Origin: Ketogulonicigenium robustum
Lineage (GTDB): Bacteria; Pseudomonadota; Alphaproteobacteria; Rhodobacterales; Rhodobacteraceae
Assembly: GCF_002117445.1 (NCBI RefSeq)
Contig: NZ_CP019937.1
Coordinates: forward strand, 1,478,501 to 1,542,500
Length of the DNA: 64,000 nucleotides
Direction: 5' to 3'
In this document: positions 54,797-64,000 of the stretch, piece after piece
How the letters are laid out: each line of letters starts with the position of its first letter
How positions within the stretch are numbered: the stretch's first letter is position 1
Position numbers and translations under genes: made by a program
The notes under the pieces: generated by a model
Told to the model about the DNA's origin: nothing
The model's database searches: none
What the model saw: only the letters and a program-made list of their open reading frames with translations

Positions 54797-54802
54797 CGCA
54801 GA

Positions 54803-55909
54803 TCAATAAAATGCGGCAGCGCGGCGCGCCGGCGATGTGGCAACCGCAGCCCCCGTTTCATCGAATACATGCAGCGCATCAAGTGGCGCCGATACCGAAA
54901 TATGCTCTCCGATCTGAATGGTGCGTGTTCCAGGCAGCCGAGCAGTCAATGCGCTGGCCGAACCGCTCTCAAGGCGGAACTCGACCAAAGTCTCGGCCCC
55001 TAGCCTTTCGACGTGCGACACATGCCCACTAAAGGCCAAAGCTACGCCATCAACGTGACCGGCAACCAACCTTTCAGGCCGCAATCCCAAAGTCACTGCC
55101 CCAGTCGCCACCCCGGGCAATTCAAGGTTCATCGCCCCCCATCGCAGGACCGGTGCCCCCGACACATTCGCCACTTCGGCCTTCAGCAAGTTCATCGGCG
55201 GCATTCCCAAAAATGTCGCGACGAACAAATCCTTGGGGTGATGATAAAGATCCATCGGCGTGCCCGCTTGACGAATACGCCCGCCTTCCATCAACACAAC
55301 GCGGTCCGCCATGGTCATAGCCTCGACCTGATCATGCGTCACATAAAGCGTTGTGATGCCAAGATTCTTTTGCAATTTTGCAATCTCGACCCGCGCTGTA
55401 CCGCGCAGTTTCGCATCCAAATTCGACAACGGCTCGTCGAACAAGAATGCCGCGGGTTGGCGCACGATACAACGCGCGACGGCAACACGTTGGCGCTGCC
55501 CCCCCGACAGCTGCTTGGGACGGCGGTCCAGCAAATGACCAATCCCGAGCAGGTCAGCTGCATTTTTCACCCGGTCGTTCAACGCGTCACGCCCCAAGCC
55601 GGACAGTTGCAACGAAAAGCCGATGTTTCCGGCAACGGTCATATGCGGATAAAGCGCATAGTTTTGAAAAACCATCGCCAAGTCACGCTCGCTCGGCCCC
55701 AGATTGGTCACGTCACGGCCGTCGACGAAAATCTGCCCTTCGCTGACGTCTTCCAGCCCTGCCAGCATCCGCAACGAGGTGGTTTTGCCGCAACCCGATG
55801 GCCCGACTAGTGCGACAAATTCACCCTCGGCGATTTCAAGGTTCAGCGATTCGACAGCAACTGTTTGGCCAAAACGCTTTGTAATATTAGAAAAAACGAT
55901 GCCGGACAT
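54803..55909 (-). CDS. ugpC: ABC ATPase of the UgpC/MalK type
   Basis: A 368-residue ATPase for CUT1-type importers. Walker A GPSGCGKTTSLRMLAG, Q-loop VFQNYALYPHMTV, signature LSGGQRQRVAVARCIVRQP, Walker B FLFDEPLSNLDAKLR and a C-terminal TOBE-like regulatory domain (RPERLVAGHVDG). Start ATG 55909 follows AAGGAG. It is divergent from the metallophosphoesterase, binding protein and permeases with which it must act. Confidence 0.9.
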   Translation of the reverse strand: MSGIVFSNITKRFGQTVAVESLNLEIAEGEFVALVGPSGCGKTTSLRMLAGLEDVSEGQIFVDGRDVTNLGPSERDLAMVFQNYALYPHMTVAGNIGFSLQLSGLGRDALNDRVKNAADLLGIGHLLDRRPKQLSGGQRQRVAVARCIVRQPAAFLFDEPLSNLDAKLRGTARVEIAKLQKNLGITTLYVTHDQVEAMTMADRVVLMEGGRIRQAGTPMDLYHHPKDLFVATFLGMPPMNLLKAEVANVSGAPVLRWGAMNLELPGVATGAVTLGLRPERLVAGHVDGVALAFSGHVSHVERLGAETLVEFRLESGSASALTARLPGTRTIQIGEHISVSAPLDALHVFDETGAAVATSPARRAAAFY

Positions 55910-56048
55910 CGACAGGCTCCTTGTTCTTTGCATTGTCGATACGCCGCAACATTGACGCATCAGTGACGGTTCTCGAACGCCATTCGAATTGTGTCGTAAC
56001 ACCGTCGTTTTGGTCGCGCATCTGTCGCCTCGAAGTCAGGAGACAGAC

Positions 56049-56882
56049 ATGACCGAGATTCGTTTTATTCATATTAGTGACCTCCACATCGACACTGTGG
56101 ATTCGACCACACCAAACGCCGAGGCGACCGCAAACACCCTGGCATCGATCCGCGCCCAGATCGAACGACTGCAACCCGCGCCAGCGTTTGTCATCGCATC
56201 AGGCGATTTGGCGAACCATGGCAACGTCGATGCTTATCGCCGCTTGCGACACCTGATGGAAGGGTTCCCCATCCCCGTGATCTGGGCCTTGGGCAATCAC
56301 GACAACAGGGTGAACTATTGGGCGGGAATGCACGATCAAGAGGATCAGGGCCTCGTCGATCACGCCACGATCATTCAAGGCGTTCACATCATCACCCTCG
56401 ACACCAGCCGCTATGGCCAGATTGGCGGCACATTGGATGATACGCAAATCGCGTTTCTGGACAGCGCGCTAAGCGCGCATCCCGACCTGCCGAAAATCGT
56501 TGTCATGCACCACCCGATCCTGGTCGAGGGTGTAGATCACAATGAATGGCACGGTTTGGATCACGCGGCGAGCGCGCGACTCGCTCAGATTCTGCCGAAT
56601 CGTGGCGTTCAGGGTGTGTTTTCCGGACATATCCATCTGGACCGCTTTTCGACATGGCACGGGGTGCCGATCATCGTCAGCATGGGCCTGCAGAATTCGA
56701 GCGACCCTCTTTATGTGGGCGACGGAGTACGTTCGCTACAGGGCGCATCCATGTCGATTTGCACGCTGCGCGAGAGCGGGCTGACAGTCACGACCGTCCC
56801 CCAACCGACAACACGTCAGGTCGAGCGCGAAATCACGGCCGCACAGCTGGCCGCGTATGTCGCCGCGCTCAACGCCAAATAA
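56049..56882 (+). CDS. Calcineurin-like metallophosphoesterase (CpdA/GpdQ-like)
   Basis: A 277-residue cytoplasmic binuclear metal phosphodiesterase. All five motifs are present: ISDLHID, SGDLANHG, GNHDNR, VMHHP and GHIHLD. It resembles CpdA and glycerophosphodiesterase GpdQ. Start ATG 56049 follows AGGAG. First gene of the plus-strand operon with the binding protein and two permeases, so it probably hydrolyses the imported phosphodiester. A cyclic-nucleotide role cannot be excluded. Confidence 0.88.
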   Translation: MTEIRFIHISDLHIDTVDSTTPNAEATANTLASIRAQIERLQPAPAFVIASGDLANHGNVDAYRRLRHLMEGFPIPVIWALGNHDNRVNYWAGMHDQEDQGLVDHATIIQGVHIITLDTSRYGQIGGTLDDTQIAFLDSALSAHPDLPKIVVMHHPILVEGVDHNEWHGLDHAASARLAQILPNRGVQGVFSGHIHLDRFSTWHGVPIIVSMGLQNSSDPLYVGDGVRSLQGASMSICTLRESGLTVTTVPQPTTRQVEREITAAQLAAYVAALNAK

Positions 56883-56917
56883 CCTTTGCTTTGACGCAAC
56901 TCCGAAAGGAAAGTTCC

Positions 56918-58204
56918 ATGCATCGTCGTTCCGTCCTTCTGGGCGCACTCGCTTCAAGCGTTGCCGCGCTGCCCTTCTCTCGCGCCATGGCGCAAAGCAA
57001 TACATCTATTCGTTTCTACAATTACAATCTCGCAACCGCTGGGATCGGTGCCGAAGCCACCCTCAAAATGCTTGCGCGGTTTGGCAGTGAAAATCGGTCT
57101 GTAACGGTCGAGGGTGTAGGCGTTCCCGTTTCTGAACTGATGGGACGCGTCCAGGCCGATATGGTTGCCGGGATGGGTCCCGACGTTGCTCAACTGGCAT
57201 TCACCGGCCTTTCCTATGCTCGCGACTACCTTGGGGCCGTTGCCCTCGAAGATGCAGTTCCTGCGGAAGAGCTTGAAGCCCACCTTGCCGGAATGATCCC
57301 GAACGGTGCGCGTCTAGGCAAACTCGACGGGAAAACCTATGCGCTGCCCTACGTCTTTTCGACGCCCGTCCTGTTTTACAACGCCGACATTTTTCGCGCT
57401 GCCGGCCTTGATCCCGACACACCGCCTAAGACGTGGGAAGACGTGCGTCAGGCCGCCGAAACAATCCAGACCGCGACAGACAAGACCGGCCTTCTGACTG
57501 GTATATTCGGCACCACCGCCGGCGACTGGCTGTATCAAGGTATCGTCCGTTCGGCGGGCGGCCAGCTGATGAGCGACGATCGTAAAACCCTGACCTTCGC
57601 CTCGGCCGAAGTCATTGAAGGTTTAAGCTTTTTGCGCTCAGTCGCCAAATCTGGCGCGATGCAGCCGGTATTCGACACTGGCGCGATCGAGGCGATGGCG
57701 TCGGGGAGCGTGGGGATGTATCTTCAGACCAGCGCCGTCCAAAACTCTTTGCTGCGCGGGTCTGCGGGCAAATGGGAACTACGTTCAGCCAGCATGCCCG
57801 CGTTTCCTGGCCATGATCCGATGCCGTCAAACTCTGGCTCGGGCCTTGTGATGATGACCCGTGATCCGGCAAAGCAGCGGGCGGCGTGGGAGTTGATGAA
57901 ATTCCTGACATCTGACTGGGCCTACACTGTCATCACTTCGGAAATCGGCTATCTGCCGTTGCGTCCAAATGCGATCGAGAGCGAAGAGTTCCTGGCCCCG
58001 TGGATCCGCGAGAATCCGTTGATCCTTCCGAATCTTGACCAGTTGACGCGCCTAGAGCCCACCGTTCCATATCCGGGCCCGAACTATGCGCAGATCATGC
58101 AAATGGTAAACGGCGCGGCTGAGCTTGCAGTATTCGGCCCGTCTGACGACGTCGCCGGCATTCTGACCGAAGCGCAGCGCCAAGCTCAAAGCCTTATGCC
58201 GTAA
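56918..58204 (+). CDS. ABC solute-binding protein, family 1 (UgpB-like)
   Basis: A 428-residue periplasmic binding protein with a Tat-type signal (HRRSVLLGALASSVAAL, cleavage near AMA-QS). The mature protein is an SBP_bac_1 fold: LDGKTYALPYVFSTPVLFYNADIFRAAGLDPDTPPKTWEDV matches the sugar/glycerol-phosphate class. The ATG at 56918 follows GAAAGGA; the open frame upstream lies inside the phosphoesterase gene. Likely partner of UgpA/E-type permeases downstream. Confidence 0.9.
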   Translation: MHRRSVLLGALASSVAALPFSRAMAQSNTSIRFYNYNLATAGIGAEATLKMLARFGSENRSVTVEGVGVPVSELMGRVQADMVAGMGPDVAQLAFTGLSYARDYLGAVALEDAVPAEELEAHLAGMIPNGARLGKLDGKTYALPYVFSTPVLFYNADIFRAAGLDPDTPPKTWEDVRQAAETIQTATDKTGLLTGIFGTTAGDWLYQGIVRSAGGQLMSDDRKTLTFASAEVIEGLSFLRSVAKSGAMQPVFDTGAIEAMASGSVGMYLQTSAVQNSLLRGSAGKWELRSASMPAFPGHDPMPSNSGSGLVMMTRDPAKQRAAWELMKFLTSDWAYTVITSEIGYLPLRPNAIESEEFLAPWIRENPLILPNLDQLTRLEPTVPYPGPNYAQIMQMVNGAAELAVFGPSDDVAGILTEAQRQAQSLMP

Positions 58205-58210
58205 TATCCT

Positions 58211-58239
58211 GCCTCGCCGGTCGTCATGATCGGCGGGGC
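58211..58239 (+). promoter_or_regulatory. Intercistronic hairpin between binding protein and permease
   Basis: GCCTCGCCG / CGGCGGGGC form a 9-base stem (one G-T pair) with an 11-base loop, followed by ACCACATTTTT. This placement is common for partial terminators or mRNA-stabilising stems that keep binding protein in excess over membrane subunits. Confidence 0.55.
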
Positions 58240-58264
58240 ACCACATTTTTCGTCGGACGAATTG

Positions 58265-59188
58265 ATGGCTGTAACTTTTGACCCCGCATCGCCATGGCCC
58301 GCCCGCCTGCGGCTATTGAACCTGAAACCATGGTTCTATCTGGCCCCTGCATTGGGGCTGCTATTCATTTGGGTCTATGGCCCCTTGGGCTATGCGCTTT
58401 GGCTTAGCTTTCATGAATGGAACATGCTGCCATTCCTGCAGCCACGTGCCGTGGGATTGCTGAATTACGAACGGCTCGTCACCTTGCCCCAGACGGGACA
58501 AGCGCTGCGCAATACGGCCTTTTACTTGCTTGGCTTGTTACCGCTGACCGTTGCGCTACCAGTCTTTATCGCAATCCTGACACAGGACCTGCAGGGCCGT
58601 TGGCGCAACCTTTACCGCGCATTGATTTTCCTGCCGCTGATTATCGCCCCTGTCGTTGCTGCGGCGGTTTGGCGATGGCTGCTCGACCCGCAATTTGGCT
58701 TGGTAAACGCCGTGATCGGTGCCTTTGGTCTGGAGCCTGTGCGCTTTCTGAATGATCCAAACTTTGCACTTTGGTCAATCGTATGGATCACCGGATGGAA
58801 GCTGATGGGATTTTCGACATTGATCGTCTCGGCCGCACTCTCCAGCATCAACCCGTCATTGATCGAGGCCGCACGCATAGACTGCGCATCCGAGTGGGAA
58901 GTGACGCGCCATATCCGTCTGCCCCTACTGTCGCCGACAATTTTCCTGCTTGTGCTGCTGACGATCATGGTCGGAGCGCAGTGGACCTTTACTTACATCC
59001 ACGTTCTGACTCAGGGCGGCCCGCTCGATTCCAGCACCAACATTTACTACCTGCTTTGGCAGTTCGGCTTTGGCAGCCTCGCCGCGGGTTGGGCTTCTGC
59101 AGCGGGAATGATCCTGTTTGTCGGGTTTGGCGTTGTTGGCCTTGCTCTTATCTGGATCATGAACCGGGTGACATTCCATGACAATTAA
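58265..59188 (+). CDS. ugpA: ABC permease, UgpA-like
   Basis: A 307-residue CUT1-type permease with six spans and the EAA loop SLIEAARIDCASEWEVTRHIRLPLLSP. An N-terminal WFYLAPALGLLFIWVYGP segment is typical of MalF/UgpA. I prefer ATG 58265 because the in-frame ATG 58226 lies inside the hairpin; the ribosome site is weak in both cases. Overlaps the next permease by 11 bases. Confidence 0.88.
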   Translation: MAVTFDPASPWPARLRLLNLKPWFYLAPALGLLFIWVYGPLGYALWLSFHEWNMLPFLQPRAVGLLNYERLVTLPQTGQALRNTAFYLLGLLPLTVALPVFIAILTQDLQGRWRNLYRALIFLPLIIAPVVAAAVWRWLLDPQFGLVNAVIGAFGLEPVRFLNDPNFALWSIVWITGWKLMGFSTLIVSAALSSINPSLIEAARIDCASEWEVTRHIRLPLLSPTIFLLVLLTIMVGAQWTFTYIHVLTQGGPLDSSTNIYYLLWQFGFGSLAAGWASAAGMILFVGFGVVGLALIWIMNRVTFHDN

Positions 59189-59996
59189 GATCCGCCGTAA
59201 AAACAAACTGGCCCATGCGGTAATGATACCGTTAGCCTTCGTCTCGATCTTTCCCATTTGGTGGATGTTCGTGACCGCCCTGCGGCCAGAAAACGAGATT
59301 TACAGCTATTTGCCGATCCCGACTGCGCCCAGCCTTGAAAACTTTGCAATCGCCCTGCAGCAGATCCCTGCCGTGCGCATGCTGATCAATACTTTCGCTT
59401 TCGCGCTGGGTTCGACAATGGCATCACTGCTGACGGCTGTTCTGGCAGCATATGCCCTGACCCGCTGGCGGTTTTTTGGCGCCAAGCTGGCCTATGCGAT
59501 TATCGCGCTAACGTGGCTGGTACCGTTTCAGGTGGTAATGATCCCGAACTACGTCCTTGTCTCACGGCTTGGGCTGATCGACACCATTACCGCGCTCGTA
59601 CTGCCCAATATGATGTCTGCATTTGCTGTTATGATGCTAGTGCAATCCATGCGCTCGTTCCCTGCCGAAGTTGTCGAGGCAGCGCGCATGGACGGCGCCA
59701 GCGACTGGCGTATTTTGTGGCGCGTCATTGTGCCGAACCTGCGCGCACCATTGGCGGCACTGGCAATCTTGTTGTTTGTGAGCGCGTGGAACGAGTATTT
59801 TTGGCCGCTTTTGTTGACGCGCAGCCCAGAAACCTCGGTCATACAATCCGGCATCCAGATGTTCATAAGCGACCAAGGAAACCGTTGGGGTCCGCTAATG
59901 GCAGTCTCTAGCATCGCATGCCTGCCAGTTCTGGCAATTTATATCGTCCTGCAACGCCAAGTGATCGACAGCTTTGTTCAGGCAGGTTTAAGATAA
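59178..59996 (+). CDS. ugpE: ABC permease, UgpE-like
   Basis: A 272-residue CUT1-type permease (MalG/UgpE class): six spans, EAA loop EVVEAARMDGASDWRILWRVIVPNLRAP and the C-terminal SAWNEYFWPLLLTRSPE typical of the class. Translation overlaps the preceding permease. It ends the operon, with a strong hairpin 50 bases downstream. Confidence 0.9.
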   Translation: MTIKIRRKNKLAHAVMIPLAFVSIFPIWWMFVTALRPENEIYSYLPIPTAPSLENFAIALQQIPAVRMLINTFAFALGSTMASLLTAVLAAYALTRWRFFGAKLAYAIIALTWLVPFQVVMIPNYVLVSRLGLIDTITALVLPNMMSAFAVMMLVQSMRSFPAEVVEAARMDGASDWRILWRVIVPNLRAPLAALAILLFVSAWNEYFWPLLLTRSPETSVIQSGIQMFISDQGNRWGPLMAVSSIACLPVLAIYIVLQRQVIDSFVQAGLR

Positions 59997-60047
59997 GCAT
60001 GAGGGCCAGCAACGTTTTTCTAAAATAGGCGCAAACCGTCCTTCGGC

Positions 60048-60077
60048 ATGGCCGCACTTTAACTGTAGTGCGGCCAT
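60048..60077 (+). terminator. Terminator of the ugp-like operon
   Basis: Perfect 11-base stem ATGGCCGCACT / AGTGCGGCCAT with an 8-base loop, followed by TTTCGGCTTTT. Confidence 0.85.
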
Positions 60078-60181
60078 TTCGGCTTTTCTGAGTCTTAGCA
60101 TGAACATTATTGATGACCTGCCCCCCCGCGAAATCCCTCACCGCAATGTAGAGTCTGCACCAACTCTGAAGGAGCAGACAC

Positions 60182-60445
60182 ATGCGTAAGAGCCGTTTCC
60201 CCGAGGCGCAGATAATCGGGATGGTCAAGGAGCAAGAGGCCGGGATGTCGACGGCCAAGGTGTGCCGCAGGCACGGCTTGAGCCCGGCGACGTTCTACAA
60301 GCTGAAGGCAAAGTATGGCGGGATTGAAGTGTCCGAGGCTGCTAGGCTGAAGGCGCTCGAGGACGAAAACGCCAAGCTGAAGCGCCTTCTGGCGGACACC
60401 ATGCTGGCCAACGTCGTACTGAAAGACTCGCTGGGAAAGAACTGA
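60182..60445 (+). CDS. IS3-family transposase OrfA
   Basis: An 87-residue OrfA: MRKSRFPEAQIIGMVKEQEA, then KVCRRHGLSPATFYKLKAKYGG, followed by a coiled-coil segment (LEDENAKLKRLLADTML). Intact and closely similar to the OrfA at 38529. An AGGAGCAGAC leader precedes the ATG. Confidence 0.87.
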   Translation: MRKSRFPEAQIIGMVKEQEAGMSTAKVCRRHGLSPATFYKLKAKYGGIEVSEAARLKALEDENAKLKRLLADTMLANVVLKDSLGKN

Positions 60446-60450
60446 CGACA

Positions 60451-61062
60451 TTGGCTAAGCGGCGAGATGCGGCGCTTCGGGTGATGCGAGATCATGACAT
60501 CTCTCGGCGCCGGGCCTGCAGGCTGGTTGGTGTCGACGCCAAGACAGTCCGGCGTGAACGCCCACCGGACTGTGCCGATATCTGCAATGAGATGCAGGAG
60601 ATCGCCGTCAAACGGCGCAGGTTCGGTTACCGCTGGATCGGCGTGCTGCTGGAGCGCAAGGGCATGAGCATGAACCACAAGAAGCTCTACCGGATATATC
60701 GAGAGGAAGGGCTGTCCGTGAACAGGCGGCGCGGTCGCAAGCGCGCGCATGGCATAAGGACACCAATGCCGTCAGCCGCGGGTGTCAATGCGCGCTGGTC
60801 ATTGGACTTCGTGTCCGACAGCTTCGGCGCGTCGCGGAAGTTTCGGATTCTGGCGGTGATCGACACTTACACACGGGAGTGCCTGTGCCTGGTCGCGGAC
60901 ACCAGCCTGTCAGGGGCGCGCGTCGCCCGAGAGCTGAGCGCACTGATCAGGGTCTACGGCAAACCCGGCTGCATCGTCAGCGACAACGGCACAGAGTTCA
61001 CCAGTCGCGCGATCCTGAACCGAAGGTCCGCGAAGCGAAATGGGCCGACGAAAACGAGGTGC
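60451..61062 (+). pseudogene. IS3-family OrfB, truncated
   Basis: Starts at a TTG and reads through the HTH_21 region (RRFGYRWIGVLLERKGMSMN) into the rve domain ([33 protein letters not shown]). About 20 extra bases at 61018-61037 shift the frame; the original sequence resumes at 61038 (KWADENEV) and is then cut by the next IS at 61063. The catalytic glutamate region is gone. Confidence 0.82.
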
Positions 61063-61115
61063 TGCACCGTGCCGGGTTTGCCGGAGGCTCCAACTCCTGA
61101 GTAAGGTGGAGCATC

Positions 61116-61439
61116 ATGAGCAAGACAACGAACAAGTTTTCGCCTGAGGTCCGCGAGCATGCGGTGCGGATGGTTCTCGACGGCGAGGGTCCGCATGGGT
61201 CGCGCTGGCAAGCCATTGTATCGATTGCCGCGAAGATCGGCTGTTCGGCCAACACGCTGAACGATTGGGTCAAGAAGGCCGAGGTCGACAGCGGTCGGCG
61301 CGCGGGCGTCTCGACCGATATGGCCGCGAAGCTGAAGGCCCTGGAGCGCGAGAACCGCGAACTGCGGCAAGCCAACGAGATCCTGCGCAAGGCGAGCGCG
61401 TATTTTGCGCTGGCGGAGCTCGACCGCCGGTCGAAGTGA
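61116..61439 (+). CDS. IS3-family transposase OrfA
   Basis: A 107-residue OrfA ([60 protein letters not shown]). The stop overlaps the orfB ATG (ATGA style). Intact on its own, of a different IS3 subgroup from the OrfA at 60182. Confidence 0.87.
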   Translation: MSKTTNKFSPEVREHAVRMVLDGEGPHGSRWQAIVSIAAKIGCSANTLNDWVKKAEVDSGRRAGVSTDMAAKLKALERENRELRQANEILRKASAYFALAELDRRSK

Positions 61440-62316
61440 TGGTGTCGTTCATCGATGCGCATCGAGGGATTCATGGGGTCGAGCTGATCTGCAGCGTGCT
61501 GCCGATCGCCCCTTCCACCTACTACAGCCATCTGGCGAAGCGTGCCGATCCGGCGCGGCAGTCCGACCGGGCCCGCCGTGACGATGCGCTGCGTCCCGAG
61601 ATACTGCGGGTCTTTGAAGAGAACTATCGGGTCTATGGCGTGCGCAAGGTCTGGCGGCAGCTGCGTCGCGAAGGCTTCGACATCGCGCGTTGCTCGGTCG
61701 GGAGGTTGATGAAGGGGCTGGGGATCCAGGAGATTATCCGTGGCAAGCCGGACAGGACGACGATCCCGGACTGCTCGGCCTCTTGGACAAGGTGAACCGC
61801 CAGTTCCGCGTGGCTGCGCCGAACATGCTGTGGGTCAGAGACTTCACTTACGTCGCTACCTGGAAGGGCTTCGCTTATGTGGCCTTTGTTATCGACGCCT
61901 ATGCCCGCAGGATCGTCGGCTGGCGCGTCAGCACTTCGGCGCATGCAGGCTTCGTTCTCGATGCCCTGGAGCAGGCCGTGCATGACCGGCGGCCCGCCAA
62001 GGGCATGGGGCTGGTTCACCGCTCGGACCGCGGATCGCAATATTTGAGCATTCGCTACAGCGAGCGGCTGGCGGAAGCGGGGATAGAGCCATCGGTCGGC
62101 AGCGTCGGCGACAGCTACGACAATGCGCTGGCCGAGACGATCAACGGGCTGTTCAAGGCCGAGGTCATCCATCGTCGCGGGCCGTGGCGTAGTTTCGAAG
62201 CGGTGGAATCTGCCACGCTCGAATGGGTGGACTAGTTCAACAACCGCCGCCTGCTGGAGCCGATTGGGAACATCCCGCCAGCCGAAGCAGAGGCAAACTT
62301 CCACGCAGCTCTGTAA
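61439..62316 (+). pseudogene. IS3-family OrfB with frameshift and stop
   Basis: [20 protein letters not shown] and the HTH_21 part read normally to about 61775, where a small deletion shifts the frame ([10 protein letters not shown] against [18 protein letters not shown]). The rve domain then reads DFTYVATWKGFAYVAFVIDA, HRSDRGSQYLSIRY and GDSYDNALAETINGLFKAEV. A TAG at 62233 replaces the tryptophan of EWVDWFNN, and the frame then runs to 62316. Confidence 0.85.
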
Positions 62317-62376
62317 ACTGAAGTCATGGCCGCGTAACTAACCAAAATCAGCCTCCGGCAAAACCGGAGCGGTTCA

Positions 62377-62760
62377 ACCGACCACAAGAAGCTGGTCGAC
62401 GCGATCATCGCCGGTGTGTCTGCGGACCAGGTGAAGGACCGTATGATCGAATTGGATGCCCGCCGGAAAGAACTGGAACGCCAGCTCTCGGCCTCCCCCG
62501 CCCCGGACCCGATCCGGATACACCCGGGCATAGCGAAGACCTACCGCGCCCGAATCGGCGCATTGATCGCTGGCCTGTCGGAGGCCGAGCGCACGGATGA
62601 GGCTAAGGAGGCGCTGCGAGCGCTGATCGAGAAGGTGGAACTGGTGCCGGTCCCGGCGGAAGAGAGCGAGACCGGCAAACCCGGCCTCGCGATCCATCTT
62701 CACGGCGCCTTGGCGAGCCTGTTGCGGCTGGCTTGTGGGCTGCTTTTGCATGAGGTTGTT
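62377..62760 (+). pseudogene. C-terminal remnant of a large serine recombinase (copy 4), next to tRNA-fMet
   Basis: DHKKLVDAIIAGVSADQVKD, MIELDARRKELERQL, IRIHPGIAKTYRARIGALIA, EAKEALRALIEKVELVPVP and AIHLHGALASLLRLACG are the coiled-coil and tail of a large serine recombinase. The catalytic domain has been replaced by the IS ending at 62376. The frame then runs on into the tRNA gene (VAGAGFEPAAFRL), as often seen for recombinases integrated at tRNA 3' ends. Confidence 0.75.
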
Positions 62761-62875
62761 GAAGCAGAGGCGCAAATGCAGAACGCCCCGCGGAAAGCGT
62801 GGCATGGAAGGTCAAACAGTGCGCATCAGGGAGATGAGAAAAGTCAACATACTGATATTATTGAAGAATTAGTTT

Positions 62876-62952
<77 letters not shown>

Positions 62953-62996
62953 TTGTTTGGATTTTTTGTATATAGAGAGAGATATGCTTCTTATCA

Positions 62997-63114
62997 GGTC
63001 TGGCGGTGACTTACTCTCCCACGACTTAAGTCGCAGTACCATCAGCGTTTTTGCACTTAACTTCCGAGTTCGGGAAGGGATCGGGTGTTTTGCAAGAGCT
63101 ATATCCACCAGACC
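62997..63114 (-). rRNA. rrf: 5S ribosomal RNA
   Basis: About 118 bases on the minus strand, from GGTCTGGTGG to CCGCCAGACC, with the conserved CCGAACTCGGAAGTTAAG segment. Ends are approximate to a few bases. Confidence 0.92.
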
Positions 63115-63189
63115 GGGAAAGAAGCATTTTTGTTCAAGTATACTGTTATGTATGATTTTTGATTTGGTTGAGCTATTTCTGGATCAAAC

Positions 63190-64000
<811 letters not shown>

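Larger units (their letters stand above)
60114..61062 (+). mobile_element. Truncated IS3-family element
   Basis: Begins with TGACCTGCCC, the same outer end as the element at 38902, and carries orfA plus the 5' two-thirds of orfB. The 3' end has been removed at 61062 where the next IS starts. It gives the reference sequence for the right half of the 38-kb chimera. Confidence 0.82.
61063..62376 (+). mobile_element. IS3-family element, full length but decayed
   Basis: A 1314-base element from TGCACCGTGCCGGG to CCGGAGCGGTTCA, with 27-base imperfect inverted ends (23 of 27 match, ending in TGCCGGAGGCT). It lies between a truncated IS and a recombinase remnant; no target duplication is visible, so the flanks have been rearranged. 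Confidence 0.87.

Noticed and set aside
56546..56917. Upstream extension of the binding-protein frame
   Set aside because: It overlaps the metallophosphoesterase in another frame. The Tat signal and ribosome site place the start at 56918.

Overview
The window reads as chromosome of an alphaproteobacterium, most likely a Rhodobacterales (Rhodobacteraceae/Paracoccaceae) member. It is GC-rich with tightly packed operons. The rRNA operon at the right end, read on the minus strand, runs 23S-5S-tRNA-fMet, as in Rhodobacter-type genomes. It also carries imuA-imuB-dnaE2, TctABC/TctDE-type tricarboxylate systems and large serine-recombinase remnants. The genus cannot be settled from the window.

Left part (1-37.7 kb), conventional chromosome: the end of a chemotaxis operon (cheA partial, cheW, cheR, cheY and a small unknown gene); glmS and pepT, divergent; a minus-strand operon tctC-tctB-tctA-prpD-like-gntR-prpB-like that looks like uptake and breakdown of a methylcitrate-like tricarboxylate, with two matching palindromes ahead of it; a PiT phosphate permease with a NUDIX gene; a DHA2 exporter divergent from a single-module EntF-like NRPS whose adenylation code reads as glycine, followed by a GT1 glycosyltransferase and UDP-glucose dehydrogenase; a SsuCB/TauCB-type ABC importer whose binding protein is separated from it by a DUF1800/DUF1501 pair; a gamma-glutamyltransferase, a SleB-type lipoprotein and the imuA-imuB-dnaE2 mutasome.

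Right part (37.8-62.9 kb), accretion island at tRNA-fMet: the 3' end of tRNA-fMet (62875-62888) is repeated exactly at 39041-39054. Inside or just outside this interval lie four C-terminal remnants of large serine recombinases, all on the plus strand (38.9, 41.6-42.0, 50.2-50.4 and 62.4-62.8 kb). Three of them close off a cargo block: (i) a DUF262/HNH/AlbA_2 defence-type gene with a G8 frameshift; (ii) a regulated iron operon combining a TctD/TctE two-component system, a TctC-like periplasmic protein and a FecBCDE ferric-citrate ABC importer; (iii) a UgpABCE-like importer with a metallophosphoesterase, a tyrosine-phosphatase-like enzyme and a TetR regulator. The blocks are separated by decayed insertion sequences (IS3, IS5 and IS21 families), one of which is a chimera of two IS3-family elements.

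The most interesting candidates are the Tct-sensed Fec operon, the layered tRNA-fMet integration site with serial recombinase scars, the DUF262-AlbA_2 gene and the glycine-specific stand-alone NRPS locus. No CRISPR array was seen.
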